A stretch of DNA of 64,000 nucleotides from Natronorubrum aibiense (GTDB lineage: Archaea > Halobacteriota > Halobacteria > Halobacteriales > Natrialbaceae). Numbering within the stretch: the stretch's first letter is position 1; each line of letters begins with the position of its first letter. The notes below the pieces were generated by a model, which did no database searches, was not told where the DNA came from, and was given only the letters and a program-made list of their open reading frames with translations. The translations under genes and the position numbers were made by a program. Shown here piece by piece: positions 52,442 to 61,509 of this stretch. The stretch covers positions 62,001-126,000 of the forward strand of contig NZ_CP045488.1 in the NCBI RefSeq assembly GCF_009392895.1. The letters are read 5' to 3'.

Positions 52442-53856
52442 ATGAACCAGTTCGCGTCGTCCGAGCACACTCGAGAACACTCTACTGCACCGACTCGGCG
52501 ACAGCTCCTTCGCGCGGGCAGTGCAGCCGCGGTCACCGGACTGGCCGGTTGTTCCGACAGAGTCGATATGTTCGGCGGTAGCGACGATCCGAACGGCGTC
52601 AGCAACGGTTGTGGCTCCGCCGAGCCTGCAGTCTCCGTCTCCGAGTACGCGACACATCCGGACAACGACGTCTCGCTATTTCGCCGCGGACTACGTCGCC
52701 TCGGCTACTACCCGACGAGACCGTTCCGGCATCAGTCAGTGTCAACTGGACGTTCCCGATCAACTACGTCGGCCACACCGCAGCCAAGTCGAGCCCCGTA
52801 CCGACACCCGACGGAGAGATGATTATCTTCGCGGGCGATAATGGGTGGGTGCACGCGTACGCACCTGACGGCGAGAAGCACTGGTCGACGCGGACAGGTG
52901 CGACCGAGCTGGGGTTTCACGGCTCGGCAGCTATCGTCGGCAAAACGGCCTATATCGGCGGCTATGACGGTGATCTGTACGCGCTGGATATCGAAACTGG
53001 CGACCTGGTCTGGCGAACGCGATCCGAGGACCTCGGGGGAACGCTCGTGATCGGATCGAGTCCGGCGTACTACGACGGGATACTCTACGTCATCGCCGAG
53101 TACGGTTCTCCCTCCACAGGCGCACTCTGGGCGATCGACGCCGAAACCGGTGAGCCGACCTGGAGCGACGATCGTATATGGGGCCAACCTCACCCCTCAC
53201 CGACGATCGACCTCGAGGCAGGACGCATCCTCGCCGGGTCGAACGACGGCGTCGTCTACTGCTGGGAGTTTCCCTCGCTCGAGTTCGCGTGGGAATTTCA
53301 GGCCGATGCGAACGGCGAGGAACAAGAAGACGGCGCGTTCCGCGCCGGTGCCGAAATCAAGGGGACTGTCGCGGCTCACGACGGGTTCGGGTACGTCGGG
53401 AGCTGGGACGACATCTTCTATTGTCTCGACCTCGAGGACGGCACGCTCGAGTGGGCGTTCGAGACCGACGGCTCGATCATGTCGAACCCCGCGGTCGACC
53501 CCGACGCCGATGTCGTTTACATGGGTAACGACGACAACTACGTCTATGCGATCGATGCCAAATCCGGCGAAGAGTTCTGGTCAACCGACGTAAACGGGCG
53601 TGTCATCGGCGCGTTGTCGGTCACTGCCGGTTCGGTGCTCGTCGGCTCGTACGATTCACACCTCTATGCCCTCGACAAGGAGACGGGCGATCGGTGCTGG
53701 CGAGTCGAGAACCGGGGGCGTGTCACCAGCGCGCCGGTGCCCGTCGACGGCCGGATTTACTACGCCGAGCGCGCCGTCTTTTCGAACTACTACGACGACG
53801 AGGAGACAGTCATGGACGAACCCGGCCACGCGTACTGTTTAGTCGGCGACGAGTGA
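52442..53856 (+). pseudogene. frameshifted PQQ-propeller lipoprotein, paralogue of 19750-21171
   Basis: The N-terminal part (TRRQLLRAGSAAAVTGLAGC lipoprotein signal, then SVSEYATHPDNDVSLFRRGL) is read from ATG 52442. The rest (ETVPASVSVNWTFPINYVGH and the propeller blades to the end) is in the next frame. The intact paralogue has CTACTACCCCGACGAAG where this copy has CTACTACCCGACGAG, so a single C is missing in the run at 52711-52713. Everything else is highly similar, including the last blade. A real recent mutation or a sequencing error in a homopolymer would look the same. Confidence 0.85.
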
Positions 53857-53861
53857 CGAAT

Positions 53862-53887
53862 CACCCGGATTCGGGGTGGTTTTATTT
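53862..53887 (+). terminator. terminator after the PQQ paralogue
   Basis: A short stem CACCC/GGGTG (53862-53866 and 53874-53878) is followed at once by GTTTTATTT, the T-rich tract expected for an archaeal terminator, just after the TGA of the PQQ reading frame. Confidence 0.5.
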
Positions 53888-54212
53888 CGGTTTTCATCCG
53901 GAGCACGTGCGGAAGAATCACAGTGAGGCCACCGGCTCGAGCATTCCATAGATGTCCGTCTGCACAGCTCACGACGAGTCTCGAAATCGTAACGCCGCGC
54001 TAGGCACCGATGCAGATCGGCTGCGCTGATCAGAGACGCACTGCACTGTCGGCTCTCGAAAGGTTGCGTGGAACACTCTGGATCAAACGAACGAGATCCC
54101 ACAACAGTCGCTTGTGAGACAACGCGGCAAAACAGGTAACGTACGCGCCGAGTGCTGTCGCTGGGTGGTGTAGCGTCCGAAAGAAATGAAAGTGCGGAAA
54201 GTGCGGCAGGGC

Positions 54213-54227
54213 CGGATGAAATCCGGT
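54213..54227 (-). terminator. hairpin downstream of the S-layer gene
   Basis: CCGGAT-GAA-ATCCGG forms a 6-bp stem with a 3-base loop. On the minus strand it is followed by pyrimidine-rich sequence (CTTTCCGCACTTTCATTTC). It lies 14 bases past the S-layer stop. Confidence 0.4.
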
Positions 54228-54240
54228 AGTTAGTTAGGCC

Positions 54241-56575
54241 TTAGTTCTGGCGGCGGAGTGCCAGCATAGCGGCTGCGAGCAGTGCGACGACTGCGACAGC
54301 GACACCGAAGCCGGGCGTGCCTTCTTCTTCGCCTTCCTCAGGCTCTTCGTCGCCGTTCTCGGCGCCGTTCTCGTCACCGTTCTCGTCGGCTTCGGCGACG
54401 GTCAGCGTACCGGAGTCTTCGACCTCACCGTCGACCTTGAGCTCCCAGTCGTAGTCGCCAGCTGGGGCTTCTTCAACGGTGTCGGTCCACGAGTCGGATT
54501 CGCCACCCTCGAGTTCGACGTCGTCACCCTCGAGCAGGGTTTCGCCGTTGAAGATGAACTCGTAGGACGCGTTGCCGGTCTCGTCGCCGAGGTTCTCGGC
54601 GGAGACGGTCACGTCAACGTCGTCACCGGCGACAGGCTCGGCGGGGTCGACGTCAACGTTCCAGTCGAGGTTAGCCTCTGCTTCTTCTTCTTCCTCGCTC
54701 TCGACGAGCGTGGAGTCAGCCGTAACGTGGTTGCTGGTCACTGGATCCGTAACACGGAGCGTGAATTCAGTACCAGCGTTGTATTCGCTGAAGTCGTATT
54801 CAGCACCGAAGGTGCGGTCTTCGGAGACTTCAACGTCGTTGAAGGTCACGAACGTACCTGGTGCGCGAGCTCGGGTAGTCATCTCCGTGCCTGGTGCAAC
54901 GTTCGTTGTACCGGTCACGAGAGCGTCAGCCGAGTTAGGGACTTCTGCGACGCTGTCGTCCCATTCAACATTACGTTCTTCGAGCGTGAACTCGCTCTCG
55001 GCAGACTCATCGTCATCACTGACGTAATCGTTGTCAGTCGAGACGGTGAAGTTTGCGTCGAAGCTCTGTTCCCCATCGAAGTCTGCAACGTCTCCTTCGT
55101 ACAGGTTGTTGTAGTCGATCGCGAAGACCAGGTATTCTTCGGACTGGTTAGCGCTGATGAGGTCAGCGTTAAGCTGAGTCTCATCATCCTCAGGGCTGGT
55201 GCTCCAGACCTGTGGGGCCGCGTTCAGCGAACTGTCCTGCTCTGTCACCGAAAGCGAGATACCATCGCTTGCGAGGTCAGCGTCGTCACCGAGGTAGCCG
55301 TAGAGGCTTGAGGTTTCAACGGTAACAAGCATCTGGTCACCAACAGCGATCTGATCGGTTTCGGTCACCGTTGCATCCTCGAAGTCGTCAACACTCGTGA
55401 TGTCGCCCTGTGGTGCGGTGTGCGTCTGGACCGTGTCCTCGGAGAGTTCCGTGCGCTCTTCGAGCGTCAGGTATGCTGTGTCGTATTCTTCGCTCAGCTC
55501 ACCAGCATCGTAGTTCCCGGCGATGTCTAGCTGGTAGTCGCCAGCTGCGAGCGGATCTTCGAGGTTGTTCTCGTGGACAACGTCGACGACCTCAACACTG
55601 GCGTCGTTGTCAGCGGTGAAGGCATCGTGCTGGCCAGTACTGTCAACGCTGTGGGCGGTTGCAGTGTTCATCGAAACGTTAACTTCGTCGTCGTTCTCGT
55701 CAGGCGTAACTTCCAGAACGACTTCGTAGTTGACTTCGCTCTCGTCACCAACGACGAGGTAAGCGTTGTCTGCGTTGTCGAAGTCAACCGTCACATCTGC
55801 AACGTTACTACGCTCTTCAACGAAGGTCGACTGAGCGAAGTCGACTGAGATGTCTTCTTCAGTGACCGTAATCGAAGCAGTGGTTTCTGCTGCAGTGTCT
55901 CCAGATTCGATGGTGAAGTTGTATTCACCTGCTTCGACGTTCTGGAAGTCAGCAGGGTGGCTACCTCGGTCTTCGACAACAACGTATCCGTCATCGCTGT
56001 GGTCGTAGTCGCTGTCTTCCGCAACACCGAAGATGTCAACAAGTTCGTCCCCGCTGAGATCTTCGGAGCTAATGTGAACAGGGAAGCTCGAGCGCGAGGA
56101 GTCGACATCGAGCGTCGTTTCCGACGAGTCACCCTCGAGGTTCGTGACGACACCACTCGAAATCAGCACTCAGGTCCTGAACACGAACGGAGAAAGTGAG
56201 TGTAGCACCATCTTGGACAATGGAATAGGTACCCGATTCGAGATTATCTGTCTCGATTGTAACCTTGTTGTTGTTGTCCGTATCAACGTCGACTTCACGG
56301 ATCCACTCCGCATCATCATCACTGTCGTAATCTCCGGAGTAGAGATCAACAGTGTTATTGTCGGTGTTGAGCGGACTGACTCCCTCTGCAGTTACATTCT
56401 GTCCTTGATACGCACGGTCACCGCTACCGTCGGTGGCCGTAATCGTCGTTTCTTCGCTATGGTTCGCCGCTGCTGCGCCCGCAAACGCTGCGGACATGGC
56501 AACGACAGACATTACCATAAGCGCGGCCAGGAACAGTGCGCGTCCCTTTTCGCGATATGAAGTTTCGTTTGTCAT
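54241..56575 (-). pseudogene. S-layer glycoprotein with PGF-CTERM anchor, frameshifted
   Basis: The cell-surface glycoprotein of the S-layer. ATG 56575 begins a long-type signal (MTNETSYREKGRALFLAALM, cleavage after AGAAAA) and the first domain, with N-glycosylation sequons. Near 56150-56165 the frame breaks: LSADFEW-C leads to a stop at 56129, while the continuation SSGVVTNLEGDSSETTLDVD runs open in the neighbouring frame to the end. The C-terminal half has an acidic body, a CARDB-like domain (NLGDETGNASYEFIFNGETL) and the sorting tail GTPGFGVAVAVVALLAAAML with PGF motif, a substrate type for archaeosortase A. An S-layer gene is normally essential, so a sequence error is quite possible. Confidence 0.85.
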
Positions 56576-56644
56576 TAAGTTGTCTTGTATTTCGTGTTGC
56601 GTTAGTTGTCGCACGATTCGATCGGAGTGCGAGCATGGTACCAA

Positions 56645-56659
56645 TGTGGGGACCCCACA
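56645..56659 (-). promoter_or_regulatory. palindrome in the S-layer 5' leader
   Basis: TGTGGGG-A-CCCCACA is a perfect inverted repeat about 70-85 bases upstream of the S-layer ATG. In RNA it could form a 5-bp stem with a 5-base loop in the untranslated leader, as transcription probably starts upstream near 56660-56685. Confidence 0.35.
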
Positions 56660-56689
56660 CTGACTCGCACCGGGTAGGGGTATCCAAAC

Positions 56690-56712
56690 GGATAAAGCAT
56701 CACGTAATAAGC
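56690..56712 (-). promoter_or_regulatory. promoter region of the S-layer gene
   Basis: On the minus strand two TATA-like elements, GCTTATTACG at about 56703-56712 and GCTTTATCC at about 56690-56698, precede the gene. Either gives a leader of roughly 90-110 bases, long for haloarchaea but reasonable for a highly expressed S-layer gene. Confidence 0.4.
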
Positions 56713-57081
56713 CTTCTGGATATTTTAACAGTTGCTATCGCTGAGAAATCGACGCAAAAACGCACGATTGCGTCGCCTCTGAAGCTATCCGATCAAATTG
56801 ATAACATATCGTGAGATACGTTCGCAAGCATAAATTACCGGCGGACACCCAGTACATAATGAGTGATTCCTTGAGCCACCAGCCATTCCCTCAAACACGC
56901 TGAAACTCCGCTAAAACCGACGCTCGCTGTAACAATCAATTACTGTCGCCGACACTCGAGTCGATCTCTCGGCTCGAGAAACAGTCCGGCTAAACTGAGT
57001 CTCAGGCGTAATAGAGCATCAATAAGCCGTGAGTTTCAGTGAGCAAAACTGGTTTAGCGGGTAGATTCGAACACTGGGAGG
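56713..57081. other. 369-base A/T-rich intergenic region
   Basis: Upstream of the S-layer promoter. It is distinctly A/T-rich (56740-56860) and contains no supportable gene or RNA. It ends at the lipoprotein relic. Confidence 0.4.
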
Positions 57082-57345
57082 CTGAACACCGACCGACGTA
57101 CACTGTTGCAACTGACGGGCACGACGGCAGCCGCTTCGATTGCCGCACTGGCCAGCTGCCTAGATAGCGAGAAGGGGACCACCGAACGCGCGTGCGAACA
57201 ACCCGATCTACGAGCGCTGGCTGGCCACCATCGACGAGCAGCTGCTGGTCGCCTCTCTCGACTGGGCCGCCCTTGAGGACCTCGAGTCGTTCGACGCGGC
57301 GGAGTCGGTGATCGACGATCGGGTCACCGGCGATGGACACTCGCT
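57082..57345 (+). pseudogene. relic of a Tat-type lipoprotein gene
   Basis: In one frame TDRRTLLQLTGTTAAASIAA and LASC form a convincing Tat lipoprotein signal, but there is no start codon between it and the stop at 57055. After about 57190 the recognisable continuation (NNPIYERWLATIDEQLLVAS, LDWAALEDLESFDAAESVID) lies in the next frame, while the first frame stops at about 57274. Later sequence is unrecognisable. The pieces look like the start of a haloarchaeal surface lipoprotein that has lost its start, frame and C terminus. Confidence 0.6.
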
Positions 57346-57472
57346 TGCCGACGACGAGACCTGTTCTCGAGGTGCCGGTGCTCGGCTCGTTCGTTGTGAA
57401 ACCGGCTGCAAAAACTGTTTGCTGAGATCGAATCGGAAGCGACTCGAGCCCGCGGAATCGGGCCGCACTGAT

Positions 57473-58270
57473 TCAGAACGGGAACAGCGACTCGGCGTCG
57501 GGGTCGCGCTCGAGCAGTTCGATCTCGTGGCCGTCCTGATCCTTCGTGAAGGCGTACATGTCGTCGTTGCTCTCGGGGTCGCGGTAGTCGGGGGCCTCGC
57601 GCTCAAGCAGCGTCTCCCAGTCCTCGGCGAGGTCGTCGACGCGAACACAGAGGTGGCCCCAGGCGTCGCCCATCTCGTAACTCCGTCCGTCGTAGTTGTA
57701 GGTCAGCTCGAGCGACATCGCTTCGTCGGCAGCGTCTCGGGGCTCGACGAAGTAGTTCGCGAAGGTGTCCGATTCCCAGCGTCCGACCTCGTCGTACTCG
57801 AACTTTCGGGTCCAGTAGCCGAGGGCCTCGTCGGCGTCTTCGACGCGGATCATGGTGTGGTCGAGCGACCACAGCGCGCCCTGGTCGGGGTCGCGCTGAA
57901 CGATCTCGATCTCGTGGCCGTCGGGATCTTTGACGAACGCGTAGCGGCCGCCACAGCTCTCGGGGTCGCGGTAGTCCTCGACGCCCTCGTCCATGAGCTG
58001 CTGGTAGTAGTCCTCGAGTTCGCCCTCGGGTACTCGAACCGCAACGTGTCCCCAGGCGTCGCCGACCTCGAGGTCGTCCTCGCCCTCGTTGTGGGTCAAC
58101 TCGAGCAGCGCGCCGTCCTCGTGCATCTCCTCGGGCCCGAGGTAGACGATGGTGAAGCCGTCGCCTTCGTAGCGGTCTTTCTCCTCGTACTCGAGGTGGG
58201 TCTGGTACCAGTCGAGTGATTCCTCGAGGTCGGCGACACGAAGCATCGTGTGATCGAGCGTTCCGTCCAT
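57473..58270 (-). CDS. tandem VOC-domain (glyoxalase-like) protein
   Basis: A 265-residue protein made of two glyoxalase/bleomycin-resistance modules. Each begins LDHTM(L/I)RV with a likely metal-binding His, has a central LELT(H/Y)N Glu, and ends with DPDGHEIEIVQRDP or DQDGHEIELLERDP. Together they resemble a fused lactoylglutathione lyase pair, though the thiol used by haloarchaea is gamma-glutamylcysteine, so the substrate is open. ATG 58270 is leaderless relative to a T-rich element near 58297. Confidence 0.88.
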   Translation of the reverse strand: MDGTLDHTMLRVADLEESLDWYQTHLEYEEKDRYEGDGFTIVYLGPEEMHEDGALLELTHNEGEDDLEVGDAWGHVAVRVPEGELEDYYQQLMDEGVEDYRDPESCGGRYAFVKDPDGHEIEIVQRDPDQGALWSLDHTMIRVEDADEALGYWTRKFEYDEVGRWESDTFANYFVEPRDAADEAMSLELTYNYDGRSYEMGDAWGHLCVRVDDLAEDWETLLEREAPDYRDPESNDDMYAFTKDQDGHEIELLERDPDAESLFPF

Positions 58271-58318
58271 ACACGGAACCACACCAGCAGGCGGCAAAAA
58301 CGTGGCGGAGACGGTAGT

Positions 58319-60028
58319 TCAGTCGCTGTCCCCGGGCTGTGAACTGGTCGCTGGCTCCGACTCTTGGCCGTCCGCCGAGACCGTGACCGTGGAGGGTTTC
58401 GGACTGACGCCTTTGCGCCGGGCATCGAGTTCGGAGAAGGCGTACACGAGCGCGACCAGCAGGACGACCCCGAGCGGGAGAAAGAGCAGCGGCGAGATGC
58501 CGAGGAAGCCATACAGCGCGTAGCAGACGATCACGACGAGCATGACGGTCCCGGCGTAGTACAGCTGCGTTCGAATGTGGTCGATGAGGTCGGCCCCGGT
58601 GAACGTCGACGAGAGCACGGAGGTGTCGGAGATCGGTGACGTGTGGTCGCCGAAGATCGCCCCCGAGAACACCGCGCCGACCATCACGGGCATGAGGTCG
58701 AACGTCCCGGTGAGGTCGTACGCGACGGTGATCGCGATCGGCGTCACGATCCCCATCGTCGCCCACGACGACCCCATCGTGAAGGCGACGAACGCGGAGA
58801 CCAGCAGGACGACGATCGGGAGGATCGCGGGCGAGACGACGCCCTCTGCGGCACCGGCGACGTACGTCCCCGTGCCGAGTTCGTCGGCGACGGCGCTGAT
58901 CGACCAGGCCAGCACCAGCACGGTCACCGCGGTCAGCATCAGGTTGAAGCCGTCGAGGACGGTTTCGATTCCGGTGCCGAGATCGAAGAGGTCGTAGACG
59001 AGTCCGATGGTGATCGCCGTCGCCACCATCGCGAACGACCCCCAGATGAGTGCGGCCGCGAAGTCGCCGGCACCCACGACGTCGACGAGCACTGGCACGA
59101 CGCCGTCCTGACTCATCGCTACCTCGAGCGATGTCGTCGCATCCGCCTCGGTCTGATCTGCGAGCCAGGACTGGTGGCCGGTCCAGAACGCCCCTGCGAG
59201 CGTCACGGCGATCAGCACGACGATCGGCGCGAAAAACGTCCGCAGCATCGGACGGTCCTCGATCGGTGCGCCCAGGTCCTTCTCGACTTCCTGTAACGGC
59301 TGGGCCTCGTCGCGGTTGACCTTTCCGGTCTGCCACGAGCGGTGCTCGGCGTCGAGCATCTCACCGTAATCGCGGCGCGAGAGGATGATGAGCCCCACCA
59401 TGACGATCGCGAGCAGCGAGTAGGTGTTGAACGGAATCGAGCTGACGAACGTCTCGAACACGCCCGGCGTGTCGGCCGCCGCCACGTCGCGGTTCTCGAC
59501 GAGACTCGAGTAGCCGTCGTCGATCATCGACAGCTGGAACGCGACCCAACTCGAGAGGCCGATCGTCGCGACGGGGGCGGCCGTCGAGTCGACGATGTAG
59601 GAGAGCTTTTCGCGGGAGATCCGCATCTGATCGGAGATTTCGCGCATCGTGGAGCCGACGATGGCTGTGTTGGCGTAGTCGTCGAAAAACAACAGCATGC
59701 CGAGCACCCACGTCGCCAGCCCGGCGTTGCGCTGGGTCTCGAGTCGCGCCGTCGCCCAGTTGCGGACGGCGGTCGCCCCGCCGAGTCGCCAGATCAGGGC
59801 GACGCCGGAGCCGAGCAACAGCGTGAAGATGAGGATCTGTGCGTGAAACACGTCCGCGATCGATTCGGCGATCCAGGTAAACGCCTGTCCGAGTCCGATA
59901 CTCCCGGTCGCGATGACGCCGCCCGACCAGATCCCGATGAACAACGAGAGCATCGGCCGGCGCGTCACGATCGCGAGTACGATCGCGAGCAGCGGTGGAA
60001 CGAGAGACAGTGCCCCAAATTCCGACAT
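58319..60028 (-). CDS. NhaC-family Na+/H+ antiporter
   Basis: A 569-residue membrane antiporter with about 12-14 helices. It shows the NhaC-type motifs LLFFDDYANTAIVGSTMREI (about 134-153), VDSTAAPVATIGLSSWVAFQ and GSFAMVATAITIG, and a second DHTSPISDTSVLSSTF motif near 470, in a region that may coordinate Na+. It should export Na+ in exchange for protons. ATG 60028 (MSEFGALSLV) is preferred because the TATA-like GGATTATCC lies about 28 bases upstream. Confidence 0.9.
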   Translation of the reverse strand: MSEFGALSLVPPLLAIVLAIVTRRPMLSLFIGIWSGGVIATGSIGLGQAFTWIAESIADVFHAQILIFTLLLGSGVALIWRLGGATAVRNWATARLETQRNAGLATWVLGMLLFFDDYANTAIVGSTMREISDQMRISREKLSYIVDSTAAPVATIGLSSWVAFQLSMIDDGYSSLVENRDVAAADTPGVFETFVSSIPFNTYSLLAIVMVGLIILSRRDYGEMLDAEHRSWQTGKVNRDEAQPLQEVEKDLGAPIEDRPMLRTFFAPIVVLIAVTLAGAFWTGHQSWLADQTEADATTSLEVAMSQDGVVPVLVDVVGAGDFAAALIWGSFAMVATAITIGLVYDLFDLGTGIETVLDGFNLMLTAVTVLVLAWSISAVADELGTGTYVAGAAEGVVSPAILPIVVLLVSAFVAFTMGSSWATMGIVTPIAITVAYDLTGTFDLMPVMVGAVFSGAIFGDHTSPISDTSVLSSTFTGADLIDHIRTQLYYAGTVMLVVIVCYALYGFLGISPLLFLPLGVVLLVALVYAFSELDARRKGVSPKPSTVTVSADGQESEPATSSQPGDSD

Positions 60029-60129
60029 ACCGTACATATCGTCGAGCAGTGGGATAATCCTGCCCATTCGATACCTGAGAGTTTTCACACAGTTCGGCGA
60101 TGAAAACCCTGTCGACGGCCTCGAGACGG

Positions 60130-61239
60130 TTATCGGCGCAAAATGAGTTTGAGCACGTCTTCGTCCTCGAGGACGTGCTCCGTCCCCACCTGCTGTTCGT
60201 CGTGGGTCGCGCTGGGGCCAGTTACGCGGGCGAAGCGGAAGCGCTCTTCCATCTCGCCGCCGAGTTTCTCGATGGCTTCGCCGACCGTCGACCCCTCCTC
60301 GACGACGAGGGGTTCCTCCCAGTCGATGCCGCGGCCGGGTTTATTCATGTAGACGCGAATGAGGCCCAGATTGTCCCAGATGCGGTCTTTGAGCGCGTCC
60401 AGTCCCTTCTCTTTCTCGGCGCTGATGAACGTCACTTCCTCCGGATCCAAGTCGCGCTCGCGCAACTGCTCGTCGACGGTCTCCTTGTAGGAGGGTTCGA
60501 TCAGGTCGACCTTGTTCACGCAGGTGATCGACGGGATGTACTCGCGGTTTTCCATCAGGCCGTCGACCAGCCGATCGATGCTGACGTTCTCCTGGAGATT
60601 GACGTCCGCGTTGACGTAGCCGTGTTCGCGGAGGACGTCCGAGATCGTCTTTTCATCGAGGTCCTGCTCAGTGCTCGAGGTGATCTTGATGCCGTCTTTG
60701 ATCTTCGGTCGCACCGTCACCCGCGGCGGCTTCTGGTCGACGCGGATGTTGATGTCGTACAGCTCTTCTTGTAAGCGGTCGTATTGGTCGATCTCGAACA
60801 CCGAGAGGACGAAGACGATCAGGTCGGCGTTGCGAACGACCGCCAGCACTTGCTGGCCGTCACCACGCCCTGATGCCGCGCCCTCGATCAGCCCTGGGAC
60901 GTCGAGCATCTGGATGTTTGCCCCGCGGTGGTGGAGCATCCCCGGGTTGACGTCCAGCGTTGTGAACTCGTAGGAGCCCGTCTCGCTTTCGGCGTTGGTC
61001 AGCGAGTTCAACAGCGAGGACTTGCCGACGCTGGGAAAGCCAACCAGCGCGACGGTCGCGTCACCGTGTTTCTCGACGGAGTAGCCCGTGCCGCCGCCGG
61101 AGGAACTCTGATTCTGGAGCTTCTCCTTTTTTTCCGCGAGCTTCGACTTCAGCCGGCCGATATGGGCCTCTGTCGACTTGTTGTAGGGCGTGTTGGCGAT
61201 TTCGTCTTCGATCTTCTCGATCTCCTCCTCGAGCCCCAT
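60130..61239 (-). CDS. DRG-family GTP-binding protein
   Basis: A 369-residue GTPase of the OBG/DRG class, conserved between archaea and eukaryotes and associated with ribosomes. The helical N terminus (MGLEEEIEKIEDEIANTPYN) precedes G1 GFPSVGKSSLL (about 68-78), G3 DVPGLIEGA, the GRGDGQQVL segment, G4 CVNKVD and a C-terminal TGS domain (GLIRVYMNKPGRGIDWEEPL ... DEDVLKLILR). ATG 61239 gives the family N terminus; the longer upstream frame overlaps the divergent promoter region. Confidence 0.95.
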   Translation of the reverse strand: MGLEEEIEKIEDEIANTPYNKSTEAHIGRLKSKLAEKKEKLQNQSSSGGGTGYSVEKHGDATVALVGFPSVGKSSLLNSLTNAESETGSYEFTTLDVNPGMLHHRGANIQMLDVPGLIEGAASGRGDGQQVLAVVRNADLIVFVLSVFEIDQYDRLQEELYDINIRVDQKPPRVTVRPKIKDGIKITSSTEQDLDEKTISDVLREHGYVNADVNLQENVSIDRLVDGLMENREYIPSITCVNKVDLIEPSYKETVDEQLRERDLDPEEVTFISAEKEKGLDALKDRIWDNLGLIRVYMNKPGRGIDWEEPLVVEEGSTVGEAIEKLGGEMEERFRFARVTGPSATHDEQQVGTEHVLEDEDVLKLILRR

Positions 61240-61509
61240 TTGCCTGTATCCAACCGCCCGTGCCGAAAAACACTTTCCATGCAACACGGCGAACGGATCG
61301 AACTGGTTCGAGGGCGTGTAGTCGGTTCGGACGCCACGGACCGTCTGAAGCCGATACGCCGTTTGTGACTGGATGAACGGCTCGATCGTCAGGGGGCTCG
61401 ACCGCGCCGTGGCATCGAGATGGAGCAACAGGGTGCCGAAACCGGGTGGATTACCGCAGGGACGGAAACCCGAGCCTCAAGTGACTGTACATCGTCTACT
61501 GTGACACTC

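Larger units (their letters stand above)
53857..54240. other. 384-base intergenic region, convergent gene ends
   Basis: Between the PQQ paralogue and the S-layer gene. It holds the two terminator-like structures listed and a tandem GAAAGTGCG GAAAGTGCG at about 54189-54206. No supportable gene or RNA otherwise. Confidence 0.45.

Noticed and set aside
56129-56172. Programmed frameshift in the S-layer gene
   Set aside because: I see no slippery heptamer or downstream stimulatory structure at the break, so sequence error or mutation is the simpler explanation.
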